Source of the DNA: Alphaproteobacteria bacterium
GTDB lineage: Bacteria > Pseudomonadota > Alphaproteobacteria > UBA8366 > Aestuariispiraceae
DNA length: 47,358 nucleotides
Assembly: GCA_006844765.1 (NCBI GenBank)
Contig: SPJV01000124.1
Span: 1 to 47,358 of the forward strand
Direction of reading: 5' to 3'
Shown: piece after piece, positions 16,606-26,062 of the stretch
Position numbering within the stretch: position 1 is the stretch's first letter
Layout: every line of letters begins with the position of its first letter
The notes under the pieces: model-generated
What the model was told of the DNA's origin: nothing
What the model saw: the letters and a program-made list of their open reading frames with translations, nothing else
Databases searched by the model: none
Program-made: the position numbers and the translations under genes

Positions 16606-17877
16606 CTATCGGTTCGTGGCTTTCGCGGCCGCCTCCCGCTGTTCGATCAAGCTGTCGATCAAAGTGTCGAGCGGGATGGCAGCTTGATCGCCGCTATCCA
16701 GGTTTTTGATCTGCACCTCGCCGCGCGCCAGTTCATCCTCACCAAGGATGACGGCGGCCCAGGCATTGATCTTATTCGCATGTTTCATGCGCTTCTTCAT
16801 ATTGCCACCAAAGGCGCTTTCCGCCCGTAAGCCAGCACGACGGATTTGGTCCATCAGCGGGGCGGCCTTTTCTTCGGCGATCTCTCCCAGAGGGACGACT
16901 GCTACCGGCCTGATGCGGGGCGGCGGGTCACCTGCCAACATTGCCAGTCGCTCAATCCCGGCGGCCCAGCCGATACCCGGTGTCTCCGGTCCCCCCATCA
17001 TGCCGAGCAGACCATCATAACGGCCGCCGGCCATGACGGCGCCTTGGGCGCCAAGCGCCGTGGTCGTGAACTCAAAGGCGGTGTGGCAATAGTAATCGAG
17101 GCCTCGGACCAAACGTGGGTTCAAACTGTAGGCGATGTTGAGTGCATCCAACCCAGCCTTCACGGCGCCGAAGAAATCTACGCTCTCCTGGTTCAGATAG
17201 TCCGTGAAAACCGGCGCATCGGCGATCAGCACCCGATCACCCTGATCCTTTGAATCGAGAATGCGAAGTGGGTTGCGGCCCAACCGATCCTGAGAGTCCT
17301 CTGAAAGCGCGCCCCGGTGGTCGGAAAAGTATGCAACCAGCGCGTCGCGATAGGCGGTGCGGCTTGCCATGTCGCCAAGCGTGTTGAGCTCCAGCGTTGT
17401 GTGTTCGCGAACGCCGATTGCGTCCAGAATGGCGGCTCCGCAGGCAATGACTTCGATATCGGCCTGAGGTTGCGCAGCGCCGATCAGCTCAACACCAATC
17501 TGGTGGAACTGGCGAAGGCGGCCTTTCTGGGGACGCTCATAACGGAACATCGGACCGGCATAGAAGCATTTTACCGGCGCATGCTGCGCCAGACCATTGG
17601 AGACATAGGCGCGCATTACACTGGCCGTGTTCTCCGGTCTGAGGGTGATTTCTTCGCCACCCTTATCGGTGAAGGTATACATTTCCTTCGTCACGACATC
17701 CGATGTGTCGCCCAGGGTCCGTTTGAACACATGGGTGAACTCGAAAATCGGCGTGGCGACTTCTTCAAAGCCATAGGTCAACGCAGTCGTGGCAGCCGTG
17801 TCGACAACGCGACGGTGGCCGCGCATCGCATCGGGAAGCATGTCATGGGTACCACGCACGGGCTGTAGGTCAGCCAT
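16606..17877 (-). CDS. hisS: Histidyl-tRNA synthetase
   Basis: A 423-residue class II aminoacyl-tRNA synthetase that charges tRNA-His. Motif 1 lies near ATPIFEFTHVF, motif 2 is FRYERPQKGRLRQFHQIG, and the histidine-binding LVRGLDYYCHTAFEF block and the motif 3 region (GIGWAAGIERLAM) are intact. The C-terminal anticodon-binding domain covers about residues 325-410. It is 12 nt upstream of the glutamyl-tRNA reductase gene and 26 nt downstream of ispG, in one probable operon. Confidence 0.97.
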   Translation of the reverse strand: MADLQPVRGTHDMLPDAMRGHRRVVDTAATTALTYGFEEVATPIFEFTHVFKRTLGDTSDVVTKEMYTFTDKGGEEITLRPENTASVMRAYVSNGLAQHAPVKCFYAGPMFRYERPQKGRLRQFHQIGVELIGAAQPQADIEVIACGAAILDAIGVREHTTLELNTLGDMASRTAYRDALVAYFSDHRGALSEDSQDRLGRNPLRILDSKDQGDRVLIADAPVFTDYLNQESVDFFGAVKAGLDALNIAYSLNPRLVRGLDYYCHTAFEFTTTALGAQGAVMAGGRYDGLLGMMGGPETPGIGWAAGIERLAMLAGDPPPRIRPVAVVPLGEIAEEKAAPLMDQIRRAGLRAESAFGGNMKKRMKHANKINAWAAVILGEDELARGEVQIKNLDSGDQAAIPLDTLIDSLIEQREAAAKATNR

Positions 17878-17903
17878 CGTTCAAATCCTTTAAATTTCAG
17901 TCG

Positions 17904-19037
17904 CTATTCGGCGGCAGCAGGTTGGTCTTGGGAAGCAGCGATTTCCGAATCAATCTCCGCCGCTTTCTGTTCTACCAATTTGACCAGATGATCGACGATG
18001 TTTTCGTCTTTCAATCGGTGGTCGGGCAGGCCTGCCACATAGACCTGATGGGTCCCTTTGCCGCCGCCTGTGAAGCCAATATCGGTTTCCCGGGCCTCTC
18101 CAGGTCCGTTTACCACACAGCCGATCACGGACACCGTCATCGGCGTGGTGATATGGGACAGGCGTTCTTCCAGGACTTCGACGGTCTTGATGACATCGAA
18201 TTGCTGCCGCGCGCAGGACGGGCAGGAAATCACGTTAACGCCACGATGGCGGAGGTTGAGGGCCTTCAACAGCTCAAAGCCGACCTTTACTTCTTCTTCC
18301 GGCGCAGCAGACAGGCTGACCCGGATCGTGTCTCCGATCCCGGCCCAGAGCAGGGAACCGATACCAATCGACGATTTAATCGTCCCGCCGCGTAACCCAC
18401 CGGCTTCTGTTACCCCGATATGCAGCGGATAATCGCACGCATCCGCCAGACCTTGGTAGGCGGCAGCGGCCAGGAAAACATCGGATGCCTTCACACTGAT
18501 CTTGAATTCCGTGAAGTCATTGTCTTCAAGAATGCGGGCATGCTCCAGCGCGCTCTCGACCATCGCTTCGGGGCAGGGCTCGCCATATTTTTCCAGCAGA
18601 TGCTTTTCAAGGGAACCGGCATTGACCCCGATCCGCATTGAGCAACCGTGATCCTTGGCGGCTTTGACGACTTCCCGAACCCGCTCTGCTGAGCCGATAT
18701 TGCCCGGATTGATACGCAGGCAAGCCGCGCCTGCCTCTGCTGCTTCGATGGCGCGTTTATAGTGGAAGTGGATATCCGCAACGATGGGCACAGCGGCAGC
18801 CCGAACGATTTCCGGCATTGCCGCGGTTGAGGCTTCATCGGGGCAGGAAACCCGGATAATATCCGCTCCGGCTTCTTCGCAGCGCCGAATCTGGTCAATC
18901 GTGGCGCCCGGATCTGATGTTGCGGTGTTCGTCATGGTTTGCACCGTGATGGGTGCATCACCGCCAACCGGAACGGTGCCGACCATGATCTGCTTCGCCT
19001 GACGGCGGAGGATATCGCGATAAGGTCTAACACTCAT
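17904..19037 (-). CDS. ispG: IspG (GcpE), 4Fe-4S hydroxymethylbutenyl diphosphate synthase
   Basis: A 377-residue enzyme of the MEP isoprenoid pathway that converts methylerythritol cyclodiphosphate to HMBPP. The cluster cysteines are in ISCPSCARQQ and SVIGCVVNGPGE, and the TIM-barrel start is IMVGTVPVGGDAPITVQTM. I chose the ATG at 19037, where family similarity begins; the in-frame ATG at 19148 would add 37 unlikely residues. There is only a weak ribosome binding site. It lies between rodZ-like and hisS. Confidence 0.95.
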   Translation of the reverse strand: MSVRPYRDILRRQAKQIMVGTVPVGGDAPITVQTMTNTATSDPGATIDQIRRCEEAGADIIRVSCPDEASTAAMPEIVRAAAVPIVADIHFHYKRAIEAAEAGAACLRINPGNIGSAERVREVVKAAKDHGCSMRIGVNAGSLEKHLLEKYGEPCPEAMVESALEHARILEDNDFTEFKISVKASDVFLAAAAYQGLADACDYPLHIGVTEAGGLRGGTIKSSIGIGSLLWAGIGDTIRVSLSAAPEEEVKVGFELLKALNLRHRGVNVISCPSCARQQFDVIKTVEVLEERLSHITTPMTVSVIGCVVNGPGEARETDIGFTGGGKGTHQVYVAGLPDHRLKDENIVDHLVKLVEQKAAEIDSEIAASQDQPAAAE

Positions 19038-19173
19038 AATGGCGGTGTCCGGATTGTTTTTCCTGGGCTCCAGCGCCCGTGCCGGAAAATGCGCTGAATG
19101 CCGGTGAAAGGCAAGGCCCCGAAGCGACGATTGGTTGGAGAACGCCACGCGGAGTTGCCGCAGTTAATAGCGG

Positions 19174-19190
19174 ACGAAGCGAAGCTTCGT
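19174..19190 (-). other. Small hairpin between the rodZ-like gene and ispG
   Basis: ACGAAGC (19174-19180) and GCTTCGT (19184-19190) form a perfect 7-bp stem with a 3-nt loop, starting 8 nt after the rodZ-like stop on the minus strand. No T-run follows, so it is more likely an mRNA processing or stability element than a terminator. Confidence 0.4.
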
Positions 19191-19197
19191 GACAGGC

Positions 19198-21051
19198 TTA
19201 CAAAAGATCCTTCGGATCAAGGGAGATATTGCGACGAACATCACCGAAGTCGCCGAGGGATGGTATTACCTGATCGCCAACTGTGATCTTCAGACCGCCG
19301 GCATTCCCCGTTGTTAATGTCGCAGCGATGTCCTTTGGAACGTCATAGGTCTCACCCGGGCGTAAGAGGTCCATAAAGATAACCTCTCCATTCACATCGC
19401 GAACTTCAACCCAGCTTTCGACGGTTGCCCGTAATGTTACTTGTGATGAAGATGCGGCGTTCGTTGAAGAGGTGGCGGGAGCCACCGCGGCGAGCGTGCT
19501 CTCTGACGCTGTTTCATTGACGCCGGAGGCTGCGGCTTCTGCTACTGTCGCGACGGTACTCGTCGTCGGTTCGGGTAGGCTTGATACCGTGACTTCTTCC
19601 AGCGGCGGTGCAGCCGTGGCTAGGGGCGTGCTGCCCGTGTCTTCCGATTGAGATACGGTTGCTGTTTCATCGGCGGAGGCGTTGAACGTCGCTTCCGTGG
19701 TGACAGTTTCCGAAACTGGCTCCGTAACAGTTTCCGACACTGCGGGTGTTGCCCTGTTTTCTGTTTCCGTCTCAACACCTGCAACGACAGTTTCTTGTTG
19801 ATCCGAACTGGCGGCAGTCACCGCAGTGTCTTCTGTCTCGATGGCCGCTGATTCAGTGAGAGAGGCTTCAGCGGTGGGGGCTGCCCGTACTGTTTCATCA
19901 GCTACAGTTTCATCGGCCACTGTTTCACCGGCCACAGTTTCATTGGCCACCGTTTCCTCAATGTTTGAGGATGCCGGGCTTGAGTTTACCGGACTTTCAG
20001 CTGTTGGTGGCGTTAGGGTTTCAGAAACAGAGGCAGCCGTTTCACTTTCTTCCGCGTCGGCTGAGGCAACGTCAGTGGTTGCGGTGGTCTCGTTTTGCGT
20101 CGCCGCCGGTTGGGCTGTTGCTGGCGACTGTGTTTCCAGAGAAGATGTTGCCTGAGAAGATGTGGTTTGATCGGAACCTGTCGCGCTTTCTTCAAGGGCA
20201 GGAGGAGCGGCATCTTCGGTCACGGCAGGCGCTGACTGGTCGGCGTTTTGAGCCGCGCCGGATGTCGGTTCGCCGGTTGTAGGTTCGCCGGTTGCAACTT
20301 GGCCAACTGATGCGCCGCTTTCGGAAGAAGCCGCGGATTCTGCACCGGCTGTTTCAGTCTCTACTGCATCCTCGGCATTGACACTGCCCTGTGTTGACGG
20401 GGCGTTCTCTTCGCTCGCAACTGCCGGTGCCGAGGCCCCGCTATTCGCGTTGGCTGTGGTTTCTGCGGCGTTGTTTTCTGCGGTGGCGGTTTCTGCGGCG
20501 GCTGTTTCAGTGCTGGTGTCTTCGGTGGTAGCAGGAGTGTCATCTCCATCCAACAAGCTGGCGAGACTGTCCGGTAAGGCGGGCACAATCTCGGCAATGG
20601 GACGGTCTTGGTTTCGGAGATAAATCCAGCCCCCATAGGAAACACCGGCAAGAAGCAGTGCCAAAAAGACCAAAGCGGCCCCTGGGATGCGGTTCCCGGG
20701 CAATGGCTCTGGGAACACCAGTTCTGTCCGGGCGTCCAGCGCCGCGCTTTCTGCTTTGAAGCGGTCAACCGTCGCCGTCGCGTCCAAGCCCAGATATTCC
20801 GCATAGGCACGGACGAATCCAATGGCGTAAGTCGCGCCTGGCAATGCGTTGGGCTCACCATTTTCAATAGCGTGCAGGTAGGGGAGGCGAATTTTCAGGG
20901 TATTTGCGACCTCACGAAGGTCTTTATCGCGTGCCAGCCGCTTAGCACGCAGCATGTCACCGACACCGGAGCGCCCGGCGCCATCTTCCGACGACAAGCC
21001 TTCGTTATTTGCCACGAGCGTGGGAAATTTCTGCTGAGCATTCTGGCTCAT
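19198..21051 (-). CDS. RodZ-like helix-turn-helix membrane protein with very long low-complexity linker
   Basis: A 617-residue protein with a RodZ-type plan. An N-terminal Cro-like helix-turn-helix domain spans about residues 30-95 (VGDMLRAKRLARDKDLREV, YLHAIENGEPNALPG). A membrane helix lies at about 123-145 (IPGAALVFLALLLAGVSYGGW), and a C-terminal DUF4115 periplasmic domain at about 535-605 starts at TVESWVEVRD. RodZ links MreB to the wall-elongation complex. The unusual part is the linker of about 380 residues rich in Thr, Ala, Glu, Ser and Val, containing near-perfect ETVAD repeats. I use the ATG at 21051, with GGAAG 9 nt upstream; an ATG at 21057 is also possible. The ispG-hisS context is common for rodZ-like genes. 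Confidence 0.85.
   Translation of the reverse strand: MSQNAQQKFPTLVANNEGLSSEDGAGRSGVGDMLRAKRLARDKDLREVANTLKIRLPYLHAIENGEPNALPGATYAIGFVRAYAEYLGLDATATVDRFKAESAALDARTELVFPEPLPGNRIPGAALVFLALLLAGVSYGGWIYLRNQDRPIAEIVPALPDSLASLLDGDDTPATTEDTSTETAAAETATAENNAAETTANANSGASAPAVASEENAPSTQGSVNAEDAVETETAGAESAASSESGASVGQVATGEPTTGEPTSGAAQNADQSAPAVTEDAAPPALEESATGSDQTTSSQATSSLETQSPATAQPAATQNETTATTDVASADAEESETAASVSETLTPPTAESPVNSSPASSNIEETVANETVAGETVADETVADETVRAAPTAEASLTESAAIETEDTAVTAASSDQQETVVAGVETETENRATPAVSETVTEPVSETVTTEATFNASADETATVSQSEDTGSTPLATAAPPLEEVTVSSLPEPTTSTVATVAEAAASGVNETASESTLAAVAPATSSTNAASSSQVTLRATVESWVEVRDVNGEVIFMDLLRPGETYDVPKDIAATLTTGNAGGLKITVGDQVIPSLGDFGDVRRNISLDPKDLL
19892..19951 (-). repeat. Four tandem 15-bp repeats inside the rodZ-like linker
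   Basis: Four successive 15-bp units of the form GTTTCATCGGCCACT (plus strand) encode the pentapeptide series ETVAN, ETVAG, ETVAD, ETVAD on the minus strand. The units differ at few positions, mostly third bases, so they are recent or under constraint. They may vary in copy number among strains. Confidence 0.75.
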
Positions 21052-21076
21052 CTGCATTCGCTTCCAGCTACGATAT

Positions 21077-21094
21077 CTGCTGTATGAACAGCAG
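21077..21094. promoter_or_regulatory. Inverted repeat upstream of the rodZ-like gene
   Basis: CTGCTGT (21077-21083) and ACAGCAG (21088-21094) are perfect 7-bp arms around ATGA, about 26 bp before the rodZ-like start. This may be an operator or a leader hairpin. It is too short to be a gammaproteobacterial LexA box and does not match the alphaproteobacterial GAAC-N7-GTTC form. Confidence 0.35.
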
Positions 21095-21258
21095 GTTGTT
21101 TATGGATTTCAGGCGCTGTAATCGCAGGATACGTTAATGAGCGACATCCGGCGCATGAGACAAAAATAAGTCCGCTCGACGTCGAATATTTCAAAATTTA
21201 TCCCAGATTACAGGTGTAAGGTCGAATTTAATCCGATTATTTCTTTTTTGGCAATGGG

Positions 21259-23571
21259 TTATATCGTGATCCCATGATCGCGAGCGAAGTCGGCGAGGCG
21301 GCGGGACACACTGGCATCGGCTGCTGTGGTCAATTCAGAGACAAAGGCAGCACAGGCAGATTGGTCCAGGCTTCGAACCATCCGACGGACCGGGCCGATG
21401 GAACCGGGTGACATGGAAAGCTTGTTGATACCCAAGCCGATCAAAGCCATCGCCTGAAGCGGACCGCCTGCCATTTCACCACAGACGGAAAGATCGATAC
21501 CGGCTTTCCGGCAGTCTTCAACGACTTGCATTAGCAGGGATAAAACCGGCGGGCAGAGCGGATCATATCGATTGGCAAGCCGGGGATTGCCCCGATCACT
21601 GGCGAACAGGAACTGCAGAAGGTCATTTGTCCCGATGGACAGAAAGTCAATCCGCCCCTTCAACGCAGCAATCTGATACACGAGCGATGGAACTTCCAAC
21701 ATCGCACCGACCCGGAGCGCTGGAACATCTCCCCCACGGCGTGCCAGGCGTTCCAGTTCTTTGTCCAAGACGCTGCGCGCTGCGGCGTATTCACCCGCAT
21801 GTGCGATCATCGGGAACATGATGGAGATCGGCCGTCCCTTGGAAGCGCTCAACATCGCCCGGATCTGCGTGCGCAACAGACCTGGCCGATCCAAGGAAAC
21901 GCGAATGGCTCGCCATCCCATAGCGGGGTTCTCTTCCCCTTGGTCTTCGAAATACGGTAAGACCTTGTCCCCACCGATATCGAGGGTGCGGAAGATGACG
22001 GGCTTGCCATCGGCTTGATCCAGGATGCGCCCATAGAGTTCGGCCTGACTTTCCACATCGGGAAAGCTTGGGCGAACCATGAAAGGCACCTCGGTTCGAT
22101 ACAGCCCGATCCCCGCAGCCCCGCTATCCGCCAAATGGCCCATGTCCATTAACAAACCGGCGTTCATCATCAGTTCAACGGAAACGCCATCCCGTGTTAT
22201 TGTGGGCAGATTCCGTTCTGCCCTGAACTGGGCCCGTTCCTCCTCGAAGAAGGCCATCGATTTTCGGAAGGCGCCTCTAAACTCTTCACCCGGCCGGACA
22301 TAACAGACGGCATTATTGCCATCGACAATGATCCGGTCATAGGGCTCGACCCGGTCGAGGATGTTCTTTACCCGACCAACAACCGGGATATCCAAGGCGC
22401 GTGCGACGATTGCGATATGGGCGGTGGGAGAGCCTTCCTCCAACACCACGCCGGCGAGTTTCTGCCGATCATATTCCAAAAGCTCAGCAGGCCCCATCGA
22501 TTTGGCGACCAGGACCGTGTTTTCTGGCAGATCTTCGGATGCGGGGGTCGCGGCCATATCGCCGGCAAGATGAAGGAGGAGACGGGTTGCCAACTCCTCC
22601 AAGTCATTCATCCGTTCGCGAAGGTAGGGGTCGCTGACTTTGGACATGCGGGCCCGTGTTTCGTCTCGTACGCGCACAACGGCCCCTTCAGCCGTCAGCC
22701 CGGTCGCGATGGCTTCCTTGATCTTTCCGATCCATCCCCTGTCCTCGGCAATCATCCGGAAGGTGTTCAGAATGTCGATATGTTCCGGGGCATCGCCGCT
22801 GGTTGGTTTATCCTCTGGGTTAGCCGTTTCATTCGCGCGTTCCAGAATGGCGTCGAGCCGCTGATGCATTGCGGTCAAGGCGGTGTCCAGCCGCGCTTCT
22901 TCCTCCTGCGTGTCTTCAGCCACCATCCGGGTGATGGGAACATAGGTCCGGTGGGGGAAAGCCCGTCCCAGTGCCATGCCCTTGGCTAACTGGATGCCTT
23001 CCAGACGCAATGGTTTGATGGCAATCCCATCGGCAGGTGCGAGCTCTCGACGGCGGATCAGTTCACCACCGACGACCAATTCCGCAATCACCATACCAAT
23101 GGTCTCTAAGGTCTCGACTTCCTCATCCGTATAGAGCCGTGGGCTGCGGTTCTGAATGGCAACAACACCCAAGAGGCGACCGCCCCGCAGGATGGGGACC
23201 CCCATCATCGACTTATAGATTTCCTCACCGGTTTCGGGGCGATAGGCGAAGTTAGGATGGGATTGTGCATCTGCAAGTGCCGTCGGGCGGGCATAGGCCG
23301 CGATTTCCCCGATGATCCCTTCCCCGACGCGCAGGCGGGTCCGATGCACGGCTTCTTTCTCAAGGCCTTCTGTAGCAAACAGTTCAAGGACGTCGCCGGC
23401 ACGCCGCACATAGACGGAGCACACTTCGGCGACCAAATCACGGGCGATCAGGGTTACGATACGGTCAAGCCGTTCCTGTGCCGTACCGCTGCCGGCCATG
23501 ACATCGCGCAGCCGGCGCAGCAGCAATCGGGACCCTGCCCATACGGCGGTCTGGTTAGCGGCGTCGCTCAC
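21259..23571 (-). CDS. ptsP: PtsP, enzyme I of the nitrogen phosphotransferase system
   Basis: A 770-residue phosphoenolpyruvate-protein phosphotransferase. A GAF sensory domain covers about residues 20-170. The enzyme I domains follow, with phosphorylated H385 in GSPTAHIAIVARALDIP. The C-terminal PEP-binding barrel has LYRTEVPFM, IGTNDLLQF and the active cysteine in SVCGEMAGGP. It starts the phosphorelay to NPr and EIIA-Ntr, which links nitrogen and potassium status to regulation. The start is GTG, with AAGGAG 8 nt upstream. It is 59 bp downstream of lysC, and the ptsP-lysC pair is typical of Alphaproteobacteria. Confidence 0.96.
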   Translation of the reverse strand: MSDAANQTAVWAGSRLLLRRLRDVMAGSGTAQERLDRIVTLIARDLVAEVCSVYVRRAGDVLELFATEGLEKEAVHRTRLRVGEGIIGEIAAYARPTALADAQSHPNFAYRPETGEEIYKSMMGVPILRGGRLLGVVAIQNRSPRLYTDEEVETLETIGMVIAELVVGGELIRRRELAPADGIAIKPLRLEGIQLAKGMALGRAFPHRTYVPITRMVAEDTQEEEARLDTALTAMHQRLDAILERANETANPEDKPTSGDAPEHIDILNTFRMIAEDRGWIGKIKEAIATGLTAEGAVVRVRDETRARMSKVSDPYLRERMNDLEELATRLLLHLAGDMAATPASEDLPENTVLVAKSMGPAELLEYDRQKLAGVVLEEGSPTAHIAIVARALDIPVVGRVKNILDRVEPYDRIIVDGNNAVCYVRPGEEFRGAFRKSMAFFEEERAQFRAERNLPTITRDGVSVELMMNAGLLMDMGHLADSGAAGIGLYRTEVPFMVRPSFPDVESQAELYGRILDQADGKPVIFRTLDIGGDKVLPYFEDQGEENPAMGWRAIRVSLDRPGLLRTQIRAMLSASKGRPISIMFPMIAHAGEYAAARSVLDKELERLARRGGDVPALRVGAMLEVPSLVYQIAALKGRIDFLSIGTNDLLQFLFASDRGNPRLANRYDPLCPPVLSLLMQVVEDCRKAGIDLSVCGEMAGGPLQAMALIGLGINKLSMSPGSIGPVRRMVRSLDQSACAAFVSELTTAADASVSRRLADFARDHGITI

Positions 23572-23630
23572 GGCGTCCGCTCCTTCCCCACAGGTTGTCG
23601 TCGCGTCCAGATGGACGCTGATGCGCCGCT

Positions 23631-24851
23631 CTATTCAGCGTCCAGCCCATAGGCCGTATGCAGCGCGCGAATCGCAAGTTCGGTATAGTCTTCTGATATC
23701 AAAGTCGAAATCTTGATCTCGCTGGTCGAGATAACCTGAATATTGATCCCCTTGTCGGACAGCGTCTGGAACATGGTCTGCGCGACACCCGTATGGCTTC
23801 GCATACCAACGCCGATGACAGAGACCTTCACCACATTGGCGTCGGCCAGCAACTGGTCATATTCGATCTCATCGGCGTGCGCTTTCAGAGTTTCGACAGC
23901 ACGGTCCAAATCGGTTTTGGTGACCGTGAAGGTCATGTCGGTGCGCTCTCCGTCAGGCGAGACGGATTGCACGATCATATCGACATTGACCGCTGCATCT
24001 GAAAGAGGGCCGAAAATCGCAGCCGCGATGCCCGGTTTATCGGCAACTCTGATCAGAGTGATTTTCGCCTCGTCGCGGGAATAGGCGATACCGCTTACGA
24101 CTTGCTGTTCCACGATCTCATCCTCATCGACCACCAGCGTTCCGGGCAGATCCTCGAAGGAGCTGAGCACCTGCAAACGGACGCCGTGATTCATGGCCAG
24201 CTCAACGCAACGGGTCTGAAGGACCTTGGCGCCGAGGGAGGCCATCTCAAGCATTTCTTCATGCGAGATCTTCTCGATCTTGCGGGCACGGGGCACGATG
24301 CGTGGGTCCGTGGTATAGACACCATCCACATCCGTGTAGATATCACAGCGATCCGCATTGAGCGCGGCTGCTAAAGCGACGGCGGTTGTGTCGGAGCCTC
24401 CACGGCCCAGTGTCGCGATTCTGTTGCGTGGGCTGATACCCTGGAACCCGGCAACAATGGCAACCTCGCCCTGACTGAGACGATCATCCAGGTTGTCGGC
24501 CGGAATCTCTTCGATACGTGCCTTGCCATGGACCTCGTTGGTGCGGATCGGAATCTGCCAACCCTGCCAGGAGCGCGCGGAGATGCCCATTTCCTGCAGG
24601 CGCAGCGCCATCAAACCAGCGGTAACTTGCTCCCCCGACGAAACAACGGCGTCATATTCGCGAGCGTCGTAGATGCGGCTGGTCTGGTCGACATAAGAGA
24701 CAAGTTGATTGGTCACGCCAGCCATGGCTGAAACCACAACGGCGACTTCATTACCGGCCTCTGCCTCGCGCGCAACACGCCGGGCCGCATTCTCGATCCG
24801 GTCGAGATCGGCTACCGAGGTGCCGCCGAATTTCATAACGATCCGAGCCAT
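23631..24851 (-). CDS. lysC: Aspartate kinase
   Basis: A 406-residue enzyme that phosphorylates aspartate, the first step of lysine, threonine and methionine synthesis. The kinase core starts with IVMKFGGTSVAD; the FGRGGSDTTAV-like nucleotide motif appears as LGRGGSDTTAVALAAAL, and the tandem ACT domains in the last 150 residues contain VSVIGVGMRSHTGVAQ. The ACT pair implies feedback control by lysine and/or threonine. It diverges from ubiG across a 285-bp gap in which I see no other gene. Confidence 0.97.
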   Translation of the reverse strand: MARIVMKFGGTSVADLDRIENAARRVAREAEAGNEVAVVVSAMAGVTNQLVSYVDQTSRIYDAREYDAVVSSGEQVTAGLMALRLQEMGISARSWQGWQIPIRTNEVHGKARIEEIPADNLDDRLSQGEVAIVAGFQGISPRNRIATLGRGGSDTTAVALAAALNADRCDIYTDVDGVYTTDPRIVPRARKIEKISHEEMLEMASLGAKVLQTRCVELAMNHGVRLQVLSSFEDLPGTLVVDEDEIVEQQVVSGIAYSRDEAKITLIRVADKPGIAAAIFGPLSDAAVNVDMIVQSVSPDGERTDMTFTVTKTDLDRAVETLKAHADEIEYDQLLADANVVKVSVIGVGMRSHTGVAQTMFQTLSDKGINIQVISTSEIKISTLISEDYTELAIRALHTAYGLDAE

Positions 24852-25136
24852 CGTTCCGTAACTTCCGTCTCAGTCGGCCATATGGCTTAATCACCCATCT
24901 GGCGAAACCAAGACCCATTTAACGCACCGCCACTCTGTTTCCGGATATCCCGAGAATTTGGGAGCTCCGGCGAGGGCGGCGGATTGACGCTTCACCCTTG
25001 TCCGGCGAAGGCGGCGTATCCATACTCTTTCCGCCCAGCGATAATCAAGCGTCCATCCGCGAATGTGCTGTGTTTGGTTCGGTTTTTTTGCTGCCAACGG
25101 TCATCGATCGGAAATTTGTGAAGTGAGAGGTTTGCT

Positions 25137-25937
25137 ATGACAAACACTGCCCGGAACTACATGGCGAAGGATGACACCCGTGCCCTGCCGCGGGATGAGG
25201 CCGGGACAGTTGATCCTGCGGAAATTGAGAAGTTTGCCGCTATTGCGGAGGCTTGGTGGGATCCCGATGGTGATTTCAAGCCGCTGCATAAGCTCAACCC
25301 GACACGTTTGACTTATATCCGCGATCAGATTTGCGCGCATTTAGAGCGCGATAGCAAAAGCCTGAGACCGTTTGAGGGGCTGACGATTTGCGATATCGGT
25401 TGCGGCGGCGGTCTTTTGTGCGAGCCGATGGCGCGGTTGGGGGCGACAGTGACAGGCGTCGATGCGACAGAGCGCTCGGTTGAGGTCGCCCGGCACCACG
25501 CTGAATCCATGGGGCTTGTGATCGATTATCGTTTTACGACCGCGGAAAGCTTGGAAGAGGCCGGAGAAACCTTCGACATCGTCTTGAACATGGAAGTCGT
25601 TGAACATGTGGCGGATGTCCCGGCATTCCTTGGAACATCTGCTGCCTTGGTTCGTCCCGGTGGCGGCATGATGCTTTCAACCCTGAACCGGACCGCGAAG
25701 GCTTATGTCCTGGGTATTGTCGGGGCGGAAATGGTGATGCGCTGGTTGCCGCGTGGAACTCATGACTGGCGCAAGTTCTTGAAGCCATCGGAACTCGCAG
25801 CTGCGATCCGACCGCATGGGTTGGCGTTCAAGGATTTGAAGGGGATAACCTATAATCCGTTTAAGGATGAATTCAGCCTGTCCAGCCGCGATCTGGCCGT
25901 GAACTATCTTGGGTTTGCTGTTAAGGGTGAAGTGTAG
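25137..25937 (+). CDS. ubiG: UbiG, ubiquinone biosynthesis O-methyltransferase
   Basis: A 266-residue SAM-dependent methyltransferase that carries out the two O-methylations of ubiquinone synthesis. The start contains the family block IEKFAAIAEAWWDPDGDFKPLH; the SAM motif is CDIGCGGGLLCEPMARLG at about residues 85-102, followed by VTGVDATE and NMEVVEHV. AGAGG precedes the ATG; the second ATG at codon 9 is an alternative start. It is divergent from lysC, an arrangement common in the class. Confidence 0.96.
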   Translation: MTNTARNYMAKDDTRALPRDEAGTVDPAEIEKFAAIAEAWWDPDGDFKPLHKLNPTRLTYIRDQICAHLERDSKSLRPFEGLTICDIGCGGGLLCEPMARLGATVTGVDATERSVEVARHHAESMGLVIDYRFTTAESLEEAGETFDIVLNMEVVEHVADVPAFLGTSAALVRPGGGMMLSTLNRTAKAYVLGIVGAEMVMRWLPRGTHDWRKFLKPSELAAAIRPHGLAFKDLKGITYNPFKDEFSLSSRDLAVNYLGFAVKGEV

Positions 25938-26062
25938 ATTTAATTGAAGGTCTGTATCGAAGTTTGAAAATGAACTTTCTTAATCGAATATGTATGTTCA
26001 AGTCTCACCAGCGACACATATAAACAAGGCCGTTGTTATGCTACAGTCGTGAGGGGGGCGAA

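Noticed and set aside
21077..21094. LexA (SOS) box
   Set aside because: The inner CTGT-N4-ACAG is 12 bp instead of 16, and it does not fit the alphaproteobacterial GAAC-N7-GTTC form.
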